Source: JAAYCI01 sp031548875 (GTDB lineage: Bacteria > Bacillota > Clostridia > Oscillospirales > Ruminococcaceae). Taken from it: 14,992 nucleotides of DNA. Where the stretch lies: assembly GCA_031548875.1 (NCBI GenBank), contig JAVBQQ010000062.1:1-14992 (forward strand). Direction: 5' to 3'. Below are positions 6,896 to 13,479 of the stretch, piece by piece (the first letter of the stretch is position 1; the number at the start of each line of letters is the position of its first letter). A model generated the notes under the pieces. That model was given only the letters and a program-made list of their open reading frames with translations, was not told the DNA's origin and ran no database searches. Made by a program: the position numbers and the translations under genes.

Positions 6896-6936
6896 GCCCC
6901 GGAAACCTCGGTGAATCAAGGTTATCGGGGCGTTTT
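6896..6936 (+). terminator. Rho-independent terminator after guaA
   Basis: GCCCCG (6896-6901) pairs with CGGGGC (6926-6931). A second helix inside it, AACCT (6904-6908) with AGGTT (6919-6923), is separated by a small internal loop. GTTTT follows (6932-6936). It starts 9 bp after the guaA stop. Confidence 0.85.
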
Positions 6937-7007
6937 CCGGAAATAATAGCGCTTTGGCAATAAACTTACCAAACGGAAATTGACTGGCAAACGACGGGAG
7001 ACCAACG

Positions 7008-7517
7008 ATGGAGATTATCAACGTGTACAAAGAAAACCTGCCGGATGTGCGTTTGGCGGGCAGGCGATACACGGGCAAAGACCGCGATGAATCAGGCACG
7101 TTTGCGCGCTATTGGCAGCAGTGCTTTGAAGAAGATTGGCCTGGCATCCTGGCGAAGTGCGCGGCCATTCCCGGGTTGAGCGACGACCTGGTGGGCGCGA
7201 TGCGTATGGTGGACGAAGAGGGCGATTTTGAATATTGGATCGGCGCTTTTTTGACGCCGGATGCCCGGGCTCCCGAGGGTTTTGCATCGGTGGAGATTCC
7301 TGCCGGCGAGGTGGGGGTGTGCTGGCTGCGCGGCAACGACAAAAACGGCGAGTTGTACGGCAAGGAGGCATCGGACTTCTCCATGGCGGCCCTGGCGGAA
7401 AAGGGCTGGGAGTTCTCAGAAAAAGGGTGGTTTTTCGAGCGCTACAACCACGCGCGCTTCACAGTGCCGGATGAAGAAGGCAATGTGATCCTGGATATCT
7501 GCGCCTATTTGGTCTAG
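7008..7517 (+). CDS. GyrI-like effector-binding domain protein
   Basis: This 169-residue single-domain protein resembles the GyrI-like / AraC effector-binding family: soluble modules that bind small molecules, found alone or as sensor domains of transcription regulators. What I see: an opening strand followed by LAGRRYTG, a helix with ARYWQQCFEEDW, a central strand FEYWIGAFL, the pair VEIPAGEVGVCWLRG, and the closing segment WFFERYNHARF...ILDICAYL. In this family a conserved glutamate (here probably E144) faces the ligand pocket. It has no DNA-binding domain, so it is not itself an obvious regulator. It starts at an ATG preceded by GGGAGA. It is first of four co-directional genes after the guaA terminator; I see no convincing promoter in 6937-7007. 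Ligand unknown. Confidence 0.72.
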   Translation: MEIINVYKENLPDVRLAGRRYTGKDRDESGTFARYWQQCFEEDWPGILAKCAAIPGLSDDLVGAMRMVDEEGDFEYWIGAFLTPDARAPEGFASVEIPAGEVGVCWLRGNDKNGELYGKEASDFSMAALAEKGWEFSEKGWFFERYNHARFTVPDEEGNVILDICAYLV

Positions 7518-7531
7518 ATAGGGAATAAAAG

Positions 7532-7572
7532 AGACGACCGGCTTCTGGGACGCGTCGTCTGACGCGTATCCC
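7532..7572 (+). promoter_or_regulatory. Two mutually exclusive hairpins before the kinase-like gene
   Basis: AGACGAC (7532-7538) can pair with GTCGTCT (7554-7560). Alternatively GGGACGCGT (7547-7555) can pair with ACGCGT plus CCC (7562-7572, two-base bulge). The two helices share bases 7554-7555 and the second stem opens inside the loop of the first, so both cannot form fully at once. There is no T-run. The arrangement resembles an attenuator or riboswitch-like switch, but chance is possible in G+C-rich DNA. Confidence 0.35.
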
Positions 7573-7597
7573 GGACGGATCGACTAAAGGAAAAACG

Positions 7598-8698
7598 ATG
7601 GACGAATTGGCACGGCTCATCCACACGCACCTTGCTCTCTACCCGGGCATGGGAATCGTCGATTGCGTGAAATTGATCTACCAGAATGAACTTGGCGGTG
7701 CGCACCTACTGCAAGCATCCGGCGGATGTGACGATGGCGAGGAAACGCTGCTGCGCGGCCTGGAAGAAGAACTTTTGCTGCCTGAACTGCGCAGCCCGGA
7801 CCCCGCCCTGCCCGACGTGGTGCCCATTGGCGCAGGCTTGTGCCGGGTGTCGCTGGCGGCGCTGGCCGCCGGGCCCTCGACCGGTACCTTTGCGCGCCTG
7901 TGCGCCTGCACAGCAGGGTTACGCAAGGGCTCGAAGGAAGGGCTACGCTGCAAGCTGGAGCGTTTTTCCGCCATGGTGGCCGCGGGGCGGACGCCCTATT
8001 CGATGGCGGAATGGGAACGATTCCTGGCTGAAAATGACCTGCAAAGCGGCGCCCCGCCACACCACAGCGCCCGTTTCCGCGCACTGTACCGCCCGCATTA
8101 CCATATCCTGGACGCGGCAGAGGCGCTATACTTGCCCGTGTATGCGGCCATCGACCGCGCGCTTGCCCAAAAGCCGCACGTGCTGGTGGGCATCGACGGC
8201 ATGGCCGGTGCTGGCAAAAGCAGCCTTGGCGCCGCGCTGGCCAAGGTGTACGGCTGCGGCGTGGTGCACGCCGACGACTTCTTCCTGCGGCCTGCGCAGC
8301 GAAGCGCAGAGCGCTTGGCAGAGGCGGGCGGCAATATCGACTACGAGCGGCTGGCGCCAGTAGCCCATCAAGCGGCGGATGACCGCGCATTCTGTTACCA
8401 GGCATACGATTGTGTGACCGGGGCGATGGGCGTATGGCGCGAACTGCCGGCAGCAAGACTGACCGTGCTGGAGGGCTCCTACGCGCTGCACCCCAAGGTG
8501 GACGCGCCCTGCGATGTGCGCGTGTTTTTGGGATGCGATGCGCAGGTGCAGGCAAGACGGGTGGCGGCGCGCAGCGGACCGGCGCTGTGGCCCCGGTTCG
8601 AGCGGGAGTGGATACCCATGGAAAACCGCTATTTCGCAGCTTTCGGCGTACGCGAGAGCTGTGATGTGATATTGGATACGAGCGGGCTGGGCGGTTAG
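7598..8698 (+). CDS. Two-domain protein: uncharacterised N-terminal domain plus uridine-kinase-like P-loop domain
   Basis: The product is 366 residues. The C-terminal half (about 195-366) is a nucleoside/uridine-kinase-like P-loop domain: Walker A GIDGMAGAGKSS (198-209), the acidic motif HADDFF (224-229) where uridine kinases have their substrate aspartates, a Walker B-like strand RLTVLEGSYAL (287-297), and an arginine-rich lid segment QARRVAAR (318-325). The N-terminal half (1-185) is a separate, mostly helical domain with the segment VKLIYQNELGGAHLL near residue 23 and no motif I can tie to a function. I believe similar N-terminal segments occur in other Firmicutes proteins, but I cannot confirm it here. 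Substrate unknown; a phosphotransferase acting on a nucleoside-like or other small molecule is the best guess. The ATG has AAAGGA upstream. Its stop lies 24 bp before the GNAT gene, in the same frame. Confidence 0.75.
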   Translation: MDELARLIHTHLALYPGMGIVDCVKLIYQNELGGAHLLQASGGCDDGEETLLRGLEEELLLPELRSPDPALPDVVPIGAGLCRVSLAALAAGPSTGTFARLCACTAGLRKGSKEGLRCKLERFSAMVAAGRTPYSMAEWERFLAENDLQSGAPPHHSARFRALYRPHYHILDAAEALYLPVYAAIDRALAQKPHVLVGIDGMAGAGKSSLGAALAKVYGCGVVHADDFFLRPAQRSAERLAEAGGNIDYERLAPVAHQAADDRAFCYQAYDCVTGAMGVWRELPAARLTVLEGSYALHPKVDAPCDVRVFLGCDAQVQARRVAARSGPALWPRFEREWIPMENRYFAAFGVRESCDVILDTSGLGG

Positions 8699-8722
8699 GG
8701 ACGCGCAAGGCCGGACAAAACA

Positions 8723-9190
8723 ATGCGGAAAAGAGGTGGCGGGCTGCTGCTGGCCGAGTGTTCGGAAAAAGACCTGCCGCTTCTGGCCGCCATGGCGCAG
8801 ATGCTTGGGGAGGACGAGCAGGCGGACAATCCAAAGTCCCTGCAGGAACTGCAGGAGATGTTGGCGGCGCTTTTGTGGGAGGGGCACCGTGCGTTCACTT
8901 TTGCCGAGGAAGGCCGTGTAGTGGGATATGCCCTGTGCAATATGCAGAAGAAGCCCATCTATCTGAGGCATTTTTTTATCTGCCGCGAGGCGCGCCGCAA
9001 GGGCTGCGGCACGCGGGCATTCCATGCGCTGGTGGCCGGGCTGGGCGCGCGGGAGCTGGATCTGGACGCCTATGTGTGGAACGAGCGCGGCCTGGCGTTT
9101 TGGGAATCGCTTGGGTTTTGCAAGCGCTGCTACATGATGCGCTACGCGCCGATACAACCGGAAGGGAATGGAGGGGATGGCCATGCCTGA
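8723..9190 (+). CDS. GNAT family N-acetyltransferase
   Basis: The product has 155 residues with the GNAT fold: the beta-strand RVVGYALCNMQKKP, the strand YLRHFFICREARRK, the acetyl-CoA pyrophosphate-binding loop RRKGCG (91-96, matching R/Q-x-x-G-x-G), and the C-terminal motif WNERGLAFWESLGF, typical of motif B. Length is normal for a single GNAT domain. Acceptor substrate unknown; small-molecule and protein N-termini are both possible. The ATG has only a weak ribosome binding site (AAGG about 12 nt upstream), and with 24 bp after the previous stop it may rely on translational coupling. Its 3' end overlaps the DinB-like gene by 8 nt, so the two are probably made together. Confidence 0.88.
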   Translation: MRKRGGGLLLAECSEKDLPLLAAMAQMLGEDEQADNPKSLQELQEMLAALLWEGHRAFTFAEEGRVVGYALCNMQKKPIYLRHFFICREARRKGCGTRAFHALVAGLGARELDLDAYVWNERGLAFWESLGFCKRCYMMRYAPIQPEGNGGDGHA

Positions 9191-9731
9191 GGAAAAGACG
9201 CCCGAAAGCGGGGCGCCCCTGCGCGCGGCGGCGCTGTTTGGGCTGGATATGTCCTGGCAGCTGTTGTGTTACCATCTGGACGATTTGGCGGATGAAGAGT
9301 GCCTGTGGCGTTCCCGGGCGGCGGGCCCGCATGTACGGCTGGAAAACGGTGTGTGGCGGGCCGATTGGCCGGACACCGAAGCCTACGAGGCGGGGCCACC
9401 CAACATTGCCTGGGTCACCTGGCATATCATGTATTGGTGGACGATGGCGCTGGACCACACGTTCGGTGCGGGCACATGCACCCGCGAGAGCGTGGCATGG
9501 CCGGGCGGTGCGGAGCAGGCAAGGGATGAAATCAACCGCCTGCACGACGAGTGGGCTGCCCGTTTGCAGGTGCTGCCCGAAGAGGAATTCCTCTCCTGCG
9601 CATGCGTCCGGTGGCCATTCGAGGGCCGGCCGCTGCACGAGCTGGCGGCCTGGCTGAACCTGGAGCTGATGAAGAATGCGGCTGAGATAGGCTACACGCG
9701 GTTTTTGTACGCCACGCGAGAAAATCCATAA
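9183..9731 (+). CDS. DinB-like four-helix-bundle protein
   Basis: The 182-residue product resembles the DinB/DUF664-like superfamily of four-helix bundles, many of them metal-dependent thiol transferases or stress proteins. The helix NIAWVTWHIMYWWTMALDHTFG (His81 in WHIMYWW) matches the first metal-ligand helix. The C-terminal LHELAAWLNLELMKNAAEIG...RFLYA matches the fourth helix. In classical members two further histidines lie there; here those positions are Asn, Glu and Lys, so the usual three-His site is incomplete. Catalytic activity is therefore uncertain. In-frame ATGs at 9168 and 9177 also exist; I chose 9183 because GGAGGGG (9170-9176) lies 6 nt before it. It overlaps the GNAT gene and is followed by a strong terminator. 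It is probably co-transcribed with the three genes upstream. Confidence 0.78.
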   Translation: MPEEKTPESGAPLRAAALFGLDMSWQLLCYHLDDLADEECLWRSRAAGPHVRLENGVWRADWPDTEAYEAGPPNIAWVTWHIMYWWTMALDHTFGAGTCTRESVAWPGGAEQARDEINRLHDEWAARLQVLPEEEFLSCACVRWPFEGRPLHELAAWLNLELMKNAAEIGYTRFLYATRENP

Positions 9732-9746
9732 TCAGGCAGACGGACA

Positions 9747-9780
9747 AAGCCCCCGCGGAACAGATGTTCCGCGGGGGCTT
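9747..9780. terminator. Bidirectional terminator between convergent transcripts
   Basis: A perfect 15-bp stem, AAGCCCCCGCGGAAC (9747-9761) with GTTCCGCGGGGGCTT (9766-9780), has the 4-nt loop AGAT. The outer base pairs are A-T, giving a short U-run on either strand. It lies 16 bp after the DinB-like gene (plus strand) and 31 bp after the end of the MscS gene (minus strand), so it can serve both. Confidence 0.9.
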
Positions 9781-9810
9781 GTGGGTTTATATGCGTATGG
9801 CTTTCTCCGT

Positions 9811-10941
9811 TCACGCGTTCCCGTCTTCATCCTCCGGCTCCCGCCGCAGATAGACGCTGCGGGTGGGGAAGGCGAATTGCAGGCCGCTTTTGCCGGCCAG
9901 CTCCAGCAGGGCGTAATTTGCCCGCTCGCGAATGCGCAGGTGGTCGGCAAGGCCGGTCTGCGTCGTCTGGAATGCCACGCGGATGGTGGGGCCCGATTCG
10001 CCCATCTCAGAAAAACGCACGATGACACTGTCGGGCACGACCTCGGGGTCGGCTGTCAGCGCCTTGCGCGCGTCTTCGCAGAACGCCCGCATCTGTTCCG
10101 CCGCCACCTCCTGGGTGAAGGTGAGGCCGAAATCCGCCAGGCGCTTGGCCTTTTCGCCGCTCCAGTTGAGGATGGGTGCGCCGCTGAGCTGCGAGTTGGG
10201 CACCACTATTAGCGCGCCCGAACCCGCGCGCACCTTGGTGCTGCGCAGGGAGATGTCCTCCACTACGCCGTCCACGTCGCCGCAGATGATGCGGTCGCCG
10301 ATTTCAAACGGTTTTTCGATGACGATGACGAGGCCGCCAAAGAAGTTGGAGGCCGAGTCTTGCGCGGCCAGCGCCAGCACAAGCCCGCCGATGCCCAGGC
10401 CGGCCACCAGGCCGTACACGTCGAAGTTCAGTTCGCCCAGCAGCGCGATGGCTCCGATGAGGATGACCACCACCCGGAAGATGGCCGTGAGGAAGTGCCG
10501 CACTGATTTAGTGAGCCCGATGTCCAGCTTACTTTTCGCGCCCTGCATCAGCAGCACGATGATGTCGCTGGAAGCAAGAAGGCCCCAGGTGACGCACACG
10601 ATGGCGGCGACGCGCAGCACCGTTTCCACGAAAGCGGGGATGCCGCCCAAAAAGGCGGTCAGGTTTGCCGGCGGGTCCACCGGTTGCCAGTTGGCCAGGA
10701 CCAACAGGGCAAGGCAGACGCCCAGTACCCGCAAAAACAGCCCCACCGGGCGGCCGTAACCGTTTACAAGCAGATGGACATACGGGTGTTTGTCCTCGTC
10801 GATACGCCGCACGATACGGGGCATCACCTTGCGGGCCAGCGCCCAACCGGCCACCCAAAACACGACGCCGAGCACCACCGCGGGCAGTAGATAGCCCCAA
10901 AAGGCGGTGTTGTCCTGCATAAATTCAATAAAATTGTTCAT
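9811..10941 (-). CDS. Small-conductance mechanosensitive channel, MscS family
   Basis: MscS-type channels open under membrane tension and release solutes during osmotic downshock. The 376-residue product has hydrophobic helices near residues 15-35, 65-85, 105-130 and 148-170. Next comes the pore helix and signature GLVAGLGIGGLVLALAAQD with NFFGGLVIVIEKPFEIGDRI. After it come the beta domain (GVVEDISLRSTKVRAG, IVVPNSQLSGAPILN) and the mixed C-terminal domain ending RSVYLRRE. It has one or two more helices than E. coli MscS. The ATG has AGAGGA upstream. It is last gene of the rnhA-mnmA-lipoprotein operon, 43 bp after the lipoprotein stop, and ends at the shared terminator. The family call is firm; the subtype is not resolved. 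Confidence 0.93.
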   Translation of the reverse strand: MNNFIEFMQDNTAFWGYLLPAVVLGVVFWVAGWALARKVMPRIVRRIDEDKHPYVHLLVNGYGRPVGLFLRVLGVCLALLVLANWQPVDPPANLTAFLGGIPAFVETVLRVAAIVCVTWGLLASSDIIVLLMQGAKSKLDIGLTKSVRHFLTAIFRVVVILIGAIALLGELNFDVYGLVAGLGIGGLVLALAAQDSASNFFGGLVIVIEKPFEIGDRIICGDVDGVVEDISLRSTKVRAGSGALIVVPNSQLSGAPILNWSGEKAKRLADFGLTFTQEVAAEQMRAFCEDARKALTADPEVVPDSVIVRFSEMGESGPTIRVAFQTTQTGLADHLRIRERANYALLELAGKSGLQFAFPTRSVYLRREPEDEDGNA

Positions 10942-10984
10942 GGCTCATCCTCTGGATGTGGCATCTGAAAAAGTGGATGGCTTG

Positions 10985-11494
10985 TCAGGGCGCGGTGGCG
11001 ATGGAGATGACCGTGATGCCGCTGGTATCACCGTCTTCTATGGTGCCGGTGTAGGTGACGACCACCCGGCTGCCGGGGCGGCTGTCCGCCAGTTGCGAGA
11101 TGTCGGCGTTTTGGAAGGGGATGGGCAGGGTGAGGCCGCTGTCCGTCTCGATGAAGAACTTGCCCATGCCGGAGTCCGCGATGGTGCCGGTGAAACTTTG
11201 GGTGCCGCCGGTGCCCTCTCCCACACCGGAAACAGGCCCCTGCGAGGGTGCCGCGTGGGAATTGGGGTCAGGTTCCGCGGCGGACGCGGTACTGTCTGCG
11301 CCCGAATCGGGTTCGTCCGAATCGGACGCGGCAATGGGAGCCGGAACGCTGACCGGTGCGGACGACGCGGGGGACGAGCCGGAAGAAGGCTGGGACGAGC
11401 TGTCCCCATTCCGGCTTTGGCAGGCACCCAGTATCAGCGCGGCCACCAGCGCCACGCCCAGGATGGTCAGGATGATGGTCTGGTTTTTTTTCAT
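10985..11494 (-). CDS. Small lipoprotein with Ser/Pro/Ala-rich linker
   Basis: The 169-residue product starts MKKNQ followed by a hydrophobic stretch and the lipobox LGAC, with Cys25 as the predicted lipidated residue, so it should be anchored to the outer face of the membrane. Residues about 27-97 are a low-complexity linker rich in Ser, Pro, Ala, Asp and Gly. The last ~70 residues (from QSFTGTIADSGMGKFFIET to the end) look like a small all-beta, possibly OB-like domain with alternating strands (RVVVTYTGTI). I recognise no named family. GGAGG lies just before the ATG. It sits between mnmA (30 bp upstream) and the MscS gene (43 bp downstream), so it may act at the envelope with the channel; that is only inference from position. 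Confidence 0.8.
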   Translation of the reverse strand: MKKNQTIILTILGVALVAALILGACQSRNGDSSSQPSSGSSPASSAPVSVPAPIAASDSDEPDSGADSTASAAEPDPNSHAAPSQGPVSGVGEGTGGTQSFTGTIADSGMGKFFIETDSGLTLPIPFQNADISQLADSRPGSRVVVTYTGTIEDGDTSGITVISIATAP

Positions 11495-11524
11495 GGTTTC
11501 CTCCGTTGTGCAAAGCAGGTTTGG

Positions 11525-12715
11525 CTAGAACATGTCGTCGATCTCGCCGCCGCCTATCAGAAGCGGCCCGCGGTACAGCACTGCGTGCTGCCCCGGCGCC
11601 GCCGCGCGCTGGGGCGAATCGAACCGCAGTGCCACGCCGCGGTCGGTGAACTGGATGGTGCAGGGAACCGTTTGCGCGGCGCTGCGTATCTTTACCTCGA
11701 AGCGAGCGCCGTCGCGCAGCGGTTCGCCGCTGGCCGTGCAAACCCGGCGCAACCACACCCCCTCGGTGTATTCGCCACCGCCATTGGCCAGCAGGATGTC
11801 GCCCGAAGGCAGGATGCGCCGTACGAACACCGGCTGGCCCAGCGCCAGGCCAAGGCCCTTGCGCTGTCCGATGGTATAGTGCTGCACGCCCTTGTGGGGG
11901 CCAAGGTTTTCGCCGCCGGGGCCGATGAACGAACCTGCAAGGCCCTGCACGCCCCTTTCTTCGAGAAAGGCGGCGTAGTTGTCGCCGGGCACGAAACAGA
12001 TCTCCTGGCTGTCCGGCGAGCCGGCGCAGGAGAGGCCCGCCTCGCGGGCCATCTGACGGATGGCGTCCTTGCCGTGCTCGCCCACGGGCAGCAGCAGGCG
12101 GTCGCGTATGGAAGCGGGCAGGCGGTACAGCATATAGCTTTGGTCGCGCGGGGCGCTTGCAGCCTTGGCGATGAACCGCACCCGCAGGCCCTCTTCGCCC
12201 TGCTCTTCGCAGCGGGCGTAATGGCCGCTGGCAATGTGGAAGATGCCGCGCCGGTCGGCCTCGTCCGCCAGGACGCGGAACTTGACCAGCGGGTTGCACC
12301 ACGCACAGGGGTTGGGCGTGCGGCCTGCGGCGTACGATGTGCAGAAAGGCGCGATGACCTCCCGTTCGAACAATGCTTCGCAGTGCAGCACGCTGATGGG
12401 TACGCGCAGCTCACCCGCGGCTTGCAGCGCCGCCTGCAGGGCGTTCTGGTGCGCTGGGGCAGGGGAGAAGGCGATGACCGCGGCCTCCACCTCGAAGCCC
12501 TGCTTTTGCAGCAGGTGCACGGCCACCGACGAATCCACCCCGCCGGACAGGGCCACCAGCACCCGCTTGTCTTCCGCCAGCTTGAGCGGCCTGTCCGCGC
12601 CTTGCAGTGCAGGAGGCGGAGGTGCTTTGGCCCGCTCCGGCAGGGCGGGTTCCTCAGCGGGGCGGGCGCCGCCCACGTGCGTGCGGGGTTTGATTGGTTT
12701 GTTCTGTCCGCTCAA
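11525..12715 (-). CDS. mnmA: tRNA-specific 2-thiouridylase
   Basis: MnmA inserts sulfur at position 2 of the wobble uridine of tRNAs for Lys, Glu and Gln. The 396-residue product has the PP-loop SGGVDSS (57-63), the catalytic pair Cys140 (TPNPCAWCN) and Cys240 (DSQEICF), the tRNA and ATP motifs SGHYAR and DQSYMLYRL, and YTIGQRKGLG. Two oddities: a ~48-residue Pro/Ala/Lys-rich extension before the usual start (KRVLVALSGG), and loss of the Cys- and Asp-Ala-containing segment that usually follows the first strands. The start is TTG at 12715: its TTGA overlaps the rnhA stop and AAGGAG (12731-12726) lies 10 nt upstream. No ATG occurs between the TTG and the P-loop, so the extension is probably real. 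It belongs to an operon with rnhA upstream and a lipoprotein downstream. Confidence 0.93.
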   Translation of the reverse strand: MSGQNKPIKPRTHVGGARPAEEPALPERAKAPPPPALQGADRPLKLAEDKRVLVALSGGVDSSVAVHLLQKQGFEVEAAVIAFSPAPAHQNALQAALQAAGELRVPISVLHCEALFEREVIAPFCTSYAAGRTPNPCAWCNPLVKFRVLADEADRRGIFHIASGHYARCEEQGEEGLRVRFIAKAASAPRDQSYMLYRLPASIRDRLLLPVGEHGKDAIRQMAREAGLSCAGSPDSQEICFVPGDNYAAFLEERGVQGLAGSFIGPGGENLGPHKGVQHYTIGQRKGLGLALGQPVFVRRILPSGDILLANGGGEYTEGVWLRRVCTASGEPLRDGARFEVKIRSAAQTVPCTIQFTDRGVALRFDSPQRAAAPGQHAVLYRGPLLIGGGEIDDMF

Positions 12716-13188
12716 AACGGGTCGACTCCTTGTCTAGCCTGGTCTGTGAGGGTGGCATAGTGTTCGGCCTGGGCCACGGCCAGCGCGTCGCAACGCTCGT
12801 TTTCGGGGTGGCCATCGTGCCCGCGTATCCATGTGTACTCCATCTCGTGCCGTGCGGTCAGGTCCAGCAGTTGCTCCCACAAATCGGGGTTCAGGGCTGG
12901 CTGCTTGTCGCTTTTTACCCAGCCGCGCTTTTTCCATCCGGCGGCCCAGCCCTTTGCCAGGCCGTTGATGAGGTATTGGGAATCGCTGGTGACGACCACA
13001 TGACAGGGTTCCTTCAGGCTTTCCAGCGCGCGCACCAGGGCAAGCAGCTCCATGCGGTTGTTGGTGGTTTGGGCCTCCCCGCCCGACAGTTCCTTCTCGG
13101 TTTGCCGGTAGCGCAGGATGGCTCCCCAGCCGCCCGGCCCGGGGTTGCCCTTGCAGGCGCCGTCTGTGTAGATGTGCACGAGTTTCAT
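12712..13188 (-). CDS. rnhA: Ribonuclease HI
   Basis: RNase HI cuts the RNA strand of RNA-DNA hybrids during replication and R-loop removal. The 158-residue product has the full acidic active site: Asp9 (YTDGAC), Glu47 (NNRMELLA), Asp69 (TSDSQYL) and Asp134 (NERCDALA), plus His124 in WIRGHDGHPENER. The basic handle GWAAGWKKRGWVKSD is present, as in E. coli RNase HI, so the protein should bind hybrids well without a separate hybrid-binding domain. Length is normal. The start ATG has only a weak GGGGA upstream. It is first gene of the operon, with its promoter at 13258-13230; its stop overlaps the mnmA start by 4 nt. Confidence 0.97.
   Translation of the reverse strand: MKLVHIYTDGACKGNPGPGGWGAILRYRQTEKELSGGEAQTTNNRMELLALVRALESLKEPCHVVVTSDSQYLINGLAKGWAAGWKKRGWVKSDKQPALNPDLWEQLLDLTARHEMEYTWIRGHDGHPENERCDALAVAQAEHYATLTDQARQGVDPF
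12726..12731 (-). promoter_or_regulatory. Ribosome binding site deciding the mnmA start
   Basis: AAGGAG on the minus strand lies inside the end of rnhA, 10 nt before the TTG at 12715. It supports the TTG start and therefore the N-terminal extension of MnmA. Confidence 0.7.
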
Positions 13189-13229
13189 GGGGGTCCCCGC
13201 AGTTCAGATTTACTTGTTTCTAACAGTAT

Positions 13230-13258
13230 AGTATAGACCACGGCGCCAAAATTGGCAA
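13230..13258 (-). promoter_or_regulatory. Promoter of the rnhA-mnmA-lipoprotein-mscS operon
   Basis: On the minus strand TTGCCA (13258-13253), a 17-bp spacer and TATACT (13235-13230) give a good sigma-A promoter. Transcription would start near 13223, about 35 nt before rnhA. An inverted repeat, GCCAA (13245-13249) and TTGGC (13252-13256), overlaps the -35 box. The promoter is divergent from that of the RNase J gene, with 41 bp between the two -35 boxes. Confidence 0.75.
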
Positions 13259-13299
13259 ATTGTGATCTTCTGTGACGGCGTTTTGTACGCACACATAAC

Positions 13300-13327
13300 T
13301 TGACAAGCGGCCGCGATGTGATACACT
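13300..13327 (+). promoter_or_regulatory. Promoter of the RNase J gene with operator-like inverted repeat
   Basis: TTGACA (13300-13305), a 16-bp spacer and TACACT (13322-13327), with TG one base before the -10 (extended -10). TACACT is also the left arm of an inverted repeat, TACACT (13322-13327) and AGTGTA (13334-13339), with a 6-bp centre covering the likely start point. This could be a repressor site or the first hairpin of the transcript. Confidence 0.7.
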
Positions 13328-13339
13328 TATCCTAGTGTA

Positions 13340-13479
13340 GTATGCGTACCGCTCGGTATGACGCTGCGTTTTTGATTACAACCGGCCCGTGCTTGCCGGT
13401 TTGATATAGCAACAGCATGCGAATGCAAGCCCCCCCGTTTTGGGCGGGGGCTTGGCTTCGTTTGAAAATGGAGGAAAGA
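13340..13479 (+). promoter_or_regulatory. Structured leader of the RNase J gene, including a terminator-like hairpin
   Basis: The ~145-nt leader holds three hairpins. GCGTACC (13344-13350) can pair with GGT...ACGC (13355-13364, with a bulge), followed by TTTTT at 13369-13373. AACCGGC (13380-13386) pairs with GCCGGTT (13395-13401). CAAGCCCCC (13426-13434) pairs with GGGGGCTTG (13446-13454). The last looks like the stem of an intrinsic terminator but has only a poor T-run (GCTTCGTTTG). It lies downstream of the promoter and 25 bp before the ATG, so it could be an attenuator, or a structure that RNase J itself cuts for autoregulation. Confidence 0.5.

Noticed and set aside
6937..7007. Promoter before the GyrI-like gene
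   Set aside because: TTGGCA (6954-6959) has no acceptable -10 at the right distance; other hexamers match poorly, so I did not annotate one.
10907..12760. 617-residue open frame on the plus strand
   Set aside because: It is antisense to mnmA and the lipoprotein gene, both well supported. It has no recognisable domain.
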